Position numbers and translations under genes: made by a program. A DNA stretch of 48,236 bases from DATDOO01 sp035293245 (GTDB lineage Bacteria; Pseudomonadota; Gammaproteobacteria; Methylococcales; Methylococcaceae), in the NCBI GenBank assembly GCA_035293245.1, contig DATDOO010000383.1, positions 1-48,236 of the forward strand. The letters are read 5' to 3'. Positions 45,610-48,236 of the stretch are shown here, one piece after another. Below the pieces are notes generated by a model, which made no database searches, had not been told where the DNA came from, and saw nothing but the letters and a program-made list of their open reading frames with translations. How positions within the stretch are numbered: the first letter of the stretch is position 1; every line of letters starts with the position of its first letter.

Positions 45610-46254
45610 ATGGAATCCCTCGAACACGTCAGCCAGATTCTCGCCCTGTCCATGGGCGCAGCGTGGGCCAGCGGCCTCAACCTTTACGCCACGCTGTTCA
45701 TGCTGGGCCTCATGGCCAACACCGGTTCGGCCGTCCTGCCGCCGGACCTGCAGGTGCTGGCTGACCCTGTGGTGATGATCGCCGCCGGAAGCATGTACTG
45801 CGTGGAATTTTTCGCCGACAAGATTCCCGGCGTGGATTCCGGCTGGGATGTGCTGCACACCTTCATCCGCATCCCGGCCGGTGCGATGCTTGCCGCCGGC
45901 GCGGTGGCGGACATCGGCCCGGCAGCGGAAATCGCCGCCGCATTGGTCGGCGGGAGCCTTGCGGCGGGCACTCACGGTACCAAGGCAGGTTCACGGGTAC
46001 TGATCAACGCCTCGCCGGAACCCTTCAGCAATTGGGCGGCGTCCATCACCGAAGACGTTGCGGTCATTGCCGGGCTATGGACCGCGCTGCATCACCCCTG
46101 GCTGTTTCTGGCGCTGCTGGGTGTGTTCATTGTCCTCATGATCTGGCTTCTGCCGCGCTTGTGGCGCGGCATTCGGGTGCTCTGGGCGCGTATCCGCAAG
46201 TTGTTCGGCGGAAAAGCGCCCGATGACGATTCGCCGCCGCTGATTTCCGGATAG
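45610..46254 (+). CDS. DUF4126 family membrane protein
   Basis: A 214-residue membrane protein of unknown function. ATG 45610 is preferred to GTG 45601. Hydrophobic segments lie at about 10-38 (GAAWASGLNLYATLFMLGLM), 46-60, 85-118 (GAMLAAGAVADIGPAAEIAA, ALVGGSLAAGTHG) and 140-182, followed by a basic cytosolic tail. The SGLNLYAT, AADKIPGVDSGWD-like (here FADKIPGVDSGWDVLHT) and THGTKAGSR motifs are typical of DUF4126. No link to the neighbours is apparent. Confidence 0.85.
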   Translation: MESLEHVSQILALSMGAAWASGLNLYATLFMLGLMANTGSAVLPPDLQVLADPVVMIAAGSMYCVEFFADKIPGVDSGWDVLHTFIRIPAGAMLAAGAVADIGPAAEIAAALVGGSLAAGTHGTKAGSRVLINASPEPFSNWAASITEDVAVIAGLWTALHHPWLFLALLGVFIVLMIWLLPRLWRGIRVLWARIRKLFGGKAPDDDSPPLISG

Positions 46255-46401
46255 GTGAATCGGACCGCCCGCCTTGCATCGACATGACTGATCGTGCATC
46301 GGAAACCGCGCCAACCGTGCGCCCGACCGCGTTCGACTTTCCTCGCCTCACCGATTACCATTAGAAATCCAGTCTTGCGCTAAGCGCCAACGCCAATTGC
46401 C

Positions 46402-46668
46402 ATGGAACCGACCCTCTCCGAATTGTTCCAGAACGGCCTCCAGTTGATGGTCGTGGGAATGTCCATCGTGTTCCTGTTCCTCGCACTGCTGGTCGGCGCG
46501 GTCAGCCTGCTGCCGAATCTCCTGCGCCGTTTCGATGGCGAGCAGAACTTCGAACAAACCACGCTCGCCGCTTCCACGGCTAAGCATCGAGAGCAGGCGG
46601 CGGTTGTCGATGCCGATACGCAAGTTGCTATCCGGACCGCCATCCAGCTTTACGAAAGCAACAAGTAA
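46402..46668 (+). CDS. oadG: Oxaloacetate decarboxylase gamma subunit OadG
   Basis: Small membrane subunit that holds the sodium-pumping decarboxylase complex (OadGAB) together and contributes to metal binding. It is 88 residues long with one helix at about 11-37 (GLQLMVVGMSIVFLFLALLVG), followed by a polar domain ending AIRTAIQLYESNK. The MVVGMSIVFLFL segment is characteristic. It lies 32 bases before oadA. Confidence 0.92.
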   Translation: MEPTLSELFQNGLQLMVVGMSIVFLFLALLVGAVSLLPNLLRRFDGEQNFEQTTLAASTAKHREQAAVVDADTQVAIRTAIQLYESNK

Positions 46669-46700
46669 TTTCAGTTTTCAGCAAAGGAGTTCCCTTTTTT

Positions 46701-48236
46701 ATGGCTCGCCCATTAGGCATCACCGAGGTTGTGTTGCGAGACGCTCACCAGTCCCTGCTGGCGACCCGCTTGCGCATCGATGACATGCTGCCAATCTGCG
46801 GCAAGCTGGATCAAGTGGGCTTCTGGTCCCTGGAAACCTGGGGCGGCGCCACCTTCGACGCCTGCATCCGTTACCTCGGAGAAGACCCGTGGGAACGACT
46901 GCGTCTTCTCAAGCAGGCCCTGCCGAATACCCGTCAGCAAATGCTGCTGCGCGGGCAAAATCTGCTCGGCTATCGCCACTATGCCGACGATCTGGTGGAA
47001 AAATTCGTCGAGCGCGCGGCGGAGAACGGCGTGGACGTGTTCCGCATCTTCGACGCACTCAACGACCTGCGCAACCTGGAGTGCGCCGTCAAAGCCGCCA
47101 TCGCCGTGGACCGGCACGCCCAGGGAACGATTTCCTATACGGTGAGTCCCGTGCACACCGTCGACCTTTATGTGGACATGGGCAAACGCCTGGAAGATAT
47201 GGGCGTGCACTCCATCGCCATCAAGGACATGGCCGGACTGCTCAAGCCCTACGTAGCCGAGGAGTTGGTGCGCCGCCTCAAAGCCAGCGTGCGGGTTCCC
47301 ATCCATATGCAATGCCACGCGACTACCGGCCTCAGCACCGCCACGATCGTCAAGGCGGTGGAAGCAGGGATCGACAATGTGGATACGGCCATTTCCTCCA
47401 TGAGCCAGACCTATGGCCACAGCGCCACGGAGACCGTCGTCGCCGCCTTCGAAGGAATGGAGCGCGACACGGCACTCAATTTGGGTCTCATCGAGGAAAT
47501 CGCGGAATATTTCCGTGAAGTGCGCAAAAAATACGCAAAGTTCGAGGGTTCCCTCAAGGGCGTGGACAGCCGCATCCTGGTCGCTCAAGTGCCCGGCGGC
47601 ATGCTGACCAATCTGGAGAGCCAGTTGCGCGAGCAGGGCGCTTTGCAGCGCATGGACGAAGTGCTCCGCGAAATTCCCCACGTGCGCGAGGATTTGGGGT
47701 TCATTCCCCTGGTCACGCCCACCTCGCAAATCGTCGGCACCCAGGCGGTGATCAATGTGTTGGCCGGCGAACGTTACAAAACCATCACCAAGGAAACAGC
47801 CGGCGTGCTGCGAGGGGAATACGGCGCAACCCCCGCCCCGGTCAACGCGGAACTGCAGAAGCGGGTACTGAACGGCGACAAGCCGATCACCTGCCGACCC
47901 GCCGACGTGCTGGAACCGGAACTGGTACGCCAAGAGGCGGAATTGCGCCACTTGGCCGCGGAAAACCACGTCAGCCTTGCCGCGAATGAAATCGACGATG
48001 TGTTGATTTACGCCCAATTCCAGCAGGTGGGCTGGAAATTCATCCAGAACCGCCACAATCCGGCGGCGTTCGAACCGCGGCCTTCGGGCGAGGAGAACCC
48101 ATCACCCGCGATACCCCATGGTCCACGCGCTTACGACGTCACCGTCAACGGCAAGTCCTATCACGTCGAAGTCGCCCCGGACGGGCGCATCGGAGCCATC
48201 CAGCCACGGGTTAACGCTACCGTGGCGGGGGGGGCC
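46701..48236 (+). CDS. oadA: Oxaloacetate decarboxylase alpha subunit OadA (cut by window end)
   Basis: Carboxyltransferase subunit that moves CO2 from oxaloacetate to biotin; OadB then decarboxylates carboxybiotin and exports Na+. The ATG at 46701, after an AAAGGAG site, begins MARPLGITEVVLRDAHQSLL. RDAHQSLLATR (13-23) and the metal-site segments IKDMAGLLKP and HMQCHATTGLS are present. The PYC_OADA-type C-terminal domain (about 300-460) is followed by the start of the biotin-carrier domain (AYDVTVNGKSYHVEV, about 476-490). The frame is open for 512 codons to the last base, so the biotin lysine (MKM motif) lies outside the window. oadB would be expected next. Confidence 0.95.
   Translation, partial: MARPLGITEVVLRDAHQSLLATRLRIDDMLPICGKLDQVGFWSLETWGGATFDACIRYLGEDPWERLRLLKQALPNTRQQMLLRGQNLLGYRHYADDLVEKFVERAAENGVDVFRIFDALNDLRNLECAVKAAIAVDRHAQGTISYTVSPVHTVDLYVDMGKRLEDMGVHSIAIKDMAGLLKPYVAEELVRRLKASVRVPIHMQCHATTGLSTATIVKAVEAGIDNVDTAISSMSQTYGHSATETVVAAFEGMERDTALNLGLIEEIAEYFREVRKKYAKFEGSLKGVDSRILVAQVPGGMLTNLESQLREQGALQRMDEVLREIPHVREDLGFIPLVTPTSQIVGTQAVINVLAGERYKTITKETAGVLRGEYGATPAPVNAELQKRVLNGDKPITCRPADVLEPELVRQEAELRHLAAENHVSLAANEIDDVLIYAQFQQVGWKFIQNRHNPAAFEPRPSGEENPSPAIPHGPRAYDVTVNGKSYHVEVAPDGRIGAIQPRVNATVAGGA

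Overview
The window reads as a chromosomal segment of a GC-rich gammaproteobacterium. The gene order nadB / rpoE-rseA-rseB-rseC-degP-lepA-lepB-(DUF4845)-rnc-era-recO-pdxJ is a gammaproteobacterial hallmark. So are yibN-type rhodanese-secB-gpsA facing gpmI-envC-ctpA, and yggT-proC-yggS next to pilT-pilU. A fused ThiS-ThiG, an OadG/OadA sodium pump and several TTG/GTG starts would suit a Methylococcales-like (methanotroph) lineage. That placement is a guess: no methane or methanol oxidation gene is present here. The DNA is almost fully coding, with no complete insertion sequence, prophage, CRISPR array or rRNA.

Layout. 1-3470: purM and a GT2 / GT83 glycosyltransferase pair, convergent with nadB (3473-5080). 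5182-15355: one long envelope-stress / translation / RNA-processing operon from rpoE to pdxJ, mostly with overlapping stop and start codons. An unrecognised 49-codon reading frame made of two repeat units sits exactly between rnc and era. 15423-16100: an orphan two-TM coiled-coil protein. 16115-18445 (minus): gpsA, secB, a membrane rhodanese and an ArsR-family repressor with the cysteine spacing of sulfide-sensing BigR/SqrR. 18605-22718: gpmI, envC, ctpA. 22723-25154 (minus): a GH1 beta-glucosidase overlapping a UgpC/MalK-type ATPase that has no transporter partners here. 25199-30495 (minus): a response regulator with non-standard output and a very large hybrid histidine kinase with a C-terminal Hpt domain. 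30610-30683: tRNA-Gly(CCC). 30721-31210: a third copy of the rnc/era repeat, a small membrane protein and a strong terminator. 31231-34895: 2-Cys peroxiredoxin, DAHP synthase, ThiSG fusion, TrmB. 34923-39108 (minus): dynamin-like GTPase, YggT, ProC, YggS. 39192-39335: a MITE-like inverted-repeat element in front of pilT-pilU. 41576-45483 (minus): yggX, mutY, cysN, cysD; CysN carries what looks like a collapsed APS-kinase domain. 45610-48236: a DUF4126 membrane protein, oadG, and oadA cut by the window end.

How it fits together. RpoE/RseABC/DegP form the sigma-E envelope stress circuit. LepB, SecB and EnvC/CtpA serve secretion and the cell wall. The rhodanese + BigR-like regulator, CysDN and ThiSG all touch sulfur metabolism. 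The HK/RR pair could form a phosphorelay. The most unusual signal is the ATGA-bounded, protein-coding repeat that preserves translational coupling between rnc and era and recurs about 17.7 kb away. No intergenic stretch exceeds 300 bases; the longest (26327-26574, 39109-39355, 31837-32067) are described under features or findings.
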